In this document: one piece after another, positions 5,898 through 6,872 of the stretch | How positions within the stretch are numbered: the stretch's first letter is position 1 | Layout: each line of letters begins with the position of its first letter | Source of the DNA: Acidobacteriaceae bacterium | GTDB lineage: Bacteria > Acidobacteriota > Terriglobia > Terriglobales > Acidobacteriaceae | DNA length: 6,872 bases | Assembly (NCBI GenBank): GCA_003166055.1 | Contig: PMWR01000454.1 | Span: forward strand, 1-6,872 | Direction: 5' to 3' | Made by a program: the position numbers and the translations under genes | The notes under the pieces: generated by a model | The model's database searches: none | Seen by the model: only the letters and a program-made list of their open reading frames with translations | What the model was told of the DNA's origin: nothing

Positions 5898-6614
5898 TTA
5901 CGCGATTCGTCCGGTGAAGCAAGCCTCCGCCCGCCAAAGATCCGCCGGCCGATTCACGTTGAGGAACCACCGCGATGCGGGCAATCCATCCGGATGCTCA
6001 ATCCTGCCCGCCTGCACCAGCATCTCCACAGCAACAATCGACACCGGCTGATTCAGTTGTGCGCTTGCCGCCTGAAACCCCGCAAAGCATCCCCCGCGCC
6101 CGGCTTCAAGTTCCCTCTCGAGCGCCGGCAACACCACCCGGTCCAACACCGCCGGAAAACTCTGCGCAAACCCGTTCACCGAAGCCAGGGTGACAGCCCG
6201 GCCCGTGATCCGCGCGTGATCCAGAAGAAACTCAATCAGCGTTGCAGGCATGAGTGGCAGATCGACCGGCAAAAATACCGCCCACCGCGCCGCCGTCGAG
6301 GCCAGTGCTGCGCATATCCCGCTTAACGGCCCGGGAGCAGTCTCCGCATCCTCCACAACCGGCGCAAATGCCTTCAACGTTTGCAGTGCCGAAGCCGTCC
6401 GGGCGCCAGCAATCGAAGCCTCCAGCCCAGCCGCGCGCAGAATCCCCAGCGCCCGCTCCACCAGCGGCCGTCCATTGAAGAGAACCAGCGCCTTATCCTC
6501 GCCCATCCGGCTCGATTGCCCGCCGGCCAGCACGAACCCCATCGTGTCCGGCCAAGCCGCAGCGGTTGCGCTTTCCGTCTTCCCTTCTATCGAGATCAAA
6601 GGTCGCTCAGCCAA
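5898..6614 (-). CDS. mobA: Molybdenum cofactor guanylyltransferase
   Basis: Cytoplasmic nucleotidyltransferase predicted to join GMP from GTP to Mo-molybdopterin, giving the guanine dinucleotide cofactor used by DMSO-reductase-family enzymes. The N-terminal nucleotide-binding loop is LAGGQSSRMGEDKAL (29-43). It is followed by GPLSGI (95-100), the metal-site region PVDLPLMP (116-123, Asp118; many homologues read DMPF here) and NVNRPADL (219-226) near the C-terminus. The frame opens at TTG (6612-6614), with AGGAG only 3 nt upstream, and gives 238 aa. An internal ATG at codon 25 (6540-6542) would give 214 aa and place the loop at the very N-terminus, as is usual for MobA, but it has no ribosome site. 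The true start is therefore open. The gene sits 15 bp after the antitoxin gene and 15 bp before the MlaF-like gene. Related nucleotidyltransferases (MocA, CofC) are less likely given the full LAGGxSSRMGxDK motif. Confidence 0.9.
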   Translation of the reverse strand: MAERPLISIEGKTESATAAAWPDTMGFVLAGGQSSRMGEDKALVLFNGRPLVERALGILRAAGLEASIAGARTASALQTLKAFAPVVEDAETAPGPLSGICAALASTAARWAVFLPVDLPLMPATLIEFLLDHARITGRAVTLASVNGFAQSFPAVLDRVVLPALERELEAGRGGCFAGFQAASAQLNQPVSIVAVEMLVQAGRIEHPDGLPASRWFLNVNRPADLWRAEACFTGRIA

Positions 6615-6629
6615 GGGCTCCTCGTCCGT

Positions 6630-6872
6630 CTAGGCGGCTATGCCGATGGGCTTAATAGGTGGAATCTTCTTTCGCTTCGCCTGCGCAAATTCGTACGAAG
6701 ATTGCATATCGAACCAGAAGCTGGGATGCGTTCCCAGCGCCGCCGAGAGGCGCAGCGACATCTCCGCCGAGATGCCCGCGCGGCAATTGAGAATCTTGGA
6801 AAGCGTCACGCGCGAGACGTGAAGATGCTTGGCTACGTGCGTGATGTTCATCCCTTCCAGGTATTCCTGAAG
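6630..6872 (-). CDS. higA: HigA-type XRE-family antitoxin, 5' end missing
   Basis: DNA-binding antitoxin of the HigA/VapI type, which would neutralise a HigB-type mRNA-cleaving toxin and repress its own operon. The frame runs off the right edge; 80 residues are visible, beginning LQEYLEGMNITH. An ATG at 6849-6851 is internal, because LQEYLEG ahead of it matches the usual LREEYLEPL start region of the family. The helix-turn-helix is at about VAKHLHVSRVTLSKILN, followed by the family hallmark pattern RAGISAEMSLRLSAALGTHPSFWFDMQ. The C-terminus is short and basic (KRKKIPP). HigB toxin genes usually lie just upstream of higA, which here would be outside the window beyond 6872, so the pair cannot be confirmed. 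The TAG stop is followed 15 bp later by mobA in the same frame. Confidence 0.85.
   Translation of the reverse strand, partial: LQEYLEGMNITHVAKHLHVSRVTLSKILNCRAGISAEMSLRLSAALGTHPSFWFDMQSSYEFAQAKRKKIPPIKPIGIAA

Noticed and set aside
5073..6326. A 417-codon plus-strand open frame crossing both mobA and the MlaF-like gene.
   Set aside because: Its product is rich in Arg, Pro and His with no motifs, and it lies antisense to two genes with full family motifs. Long antisense frames are expected in GC-rich coding DNA.

Overview
The window looks like a chromosomal segment of a GC-rich soil or environmental bacterium. Every convincing gene lies on the minus strand. The gene mix is a periplasmic DsbA-fold thiol protein, glutamine-dependent NAD+ synthetase, a WcaJ/EpsE-type sugar-phosphate transferase, an MlaF-type ATPase, MobA and a HigA-type antitoxin. 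Together with spacers full of degenerate 7-bp repeats, this suggests Acidobacteriota (Terriglobia-like). That placement is an inference from protein style and repeat style, not from a marker gene.

Layout in transcription order, from high to low coordinates. A HigA-type antitoxin gene enters from the right edge with its N-terminus cut off. Fifteen bases after its stop comes mobA (Mo-cofactor guanylyltransferase), and 15 bases after that an MlaF-like lipid-transport ATPase gene with variant signature and D-loop motifs. The tight spacing suggests one transcript. A gene-free stretch of about 555 bp (about 48% GC by hand count, well below the coding DNA) separates this block from a membrane polyprenyl-phosphate sugar-phosphate transferase that starts exopolysaccharide or lipid-linked glycan assembly. 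Next is a 144-bp repeat-bearing spacer, then nadE (GTG start). A 65-bp gap carries a possible promoter and a strong ribosome binding site. The last gene is an exported DsbA-like protein, most likely starting at TTG. The final 93 bp hold a degenerate 7-bp tandem array and a 9-bp stem at the window edge.

The genes look like housekeeping and envelope functions: NAD+ synthesis, Mo-cofactor maturation, lipid transport to or from the outer membrane, glycan priming and periplasmic thiol chemistry. I found no multi-gene accessory system, CRISPR array, tRNA, rRNA or insertion sequence. The least explained material is in the spacers. Period-7 repeats built around a shared CAGT/TAGT core (minus strand) occur in two separate spacers, a second heptamer type lies before nadE, and a third short one sits inside an inverted repeat in the long spacer. 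Other points worth checking are the non-ATG starts, an in-frame 24-bp tandem duplication near the start of the MlaF-like gene, and the variant ATPase motifs.
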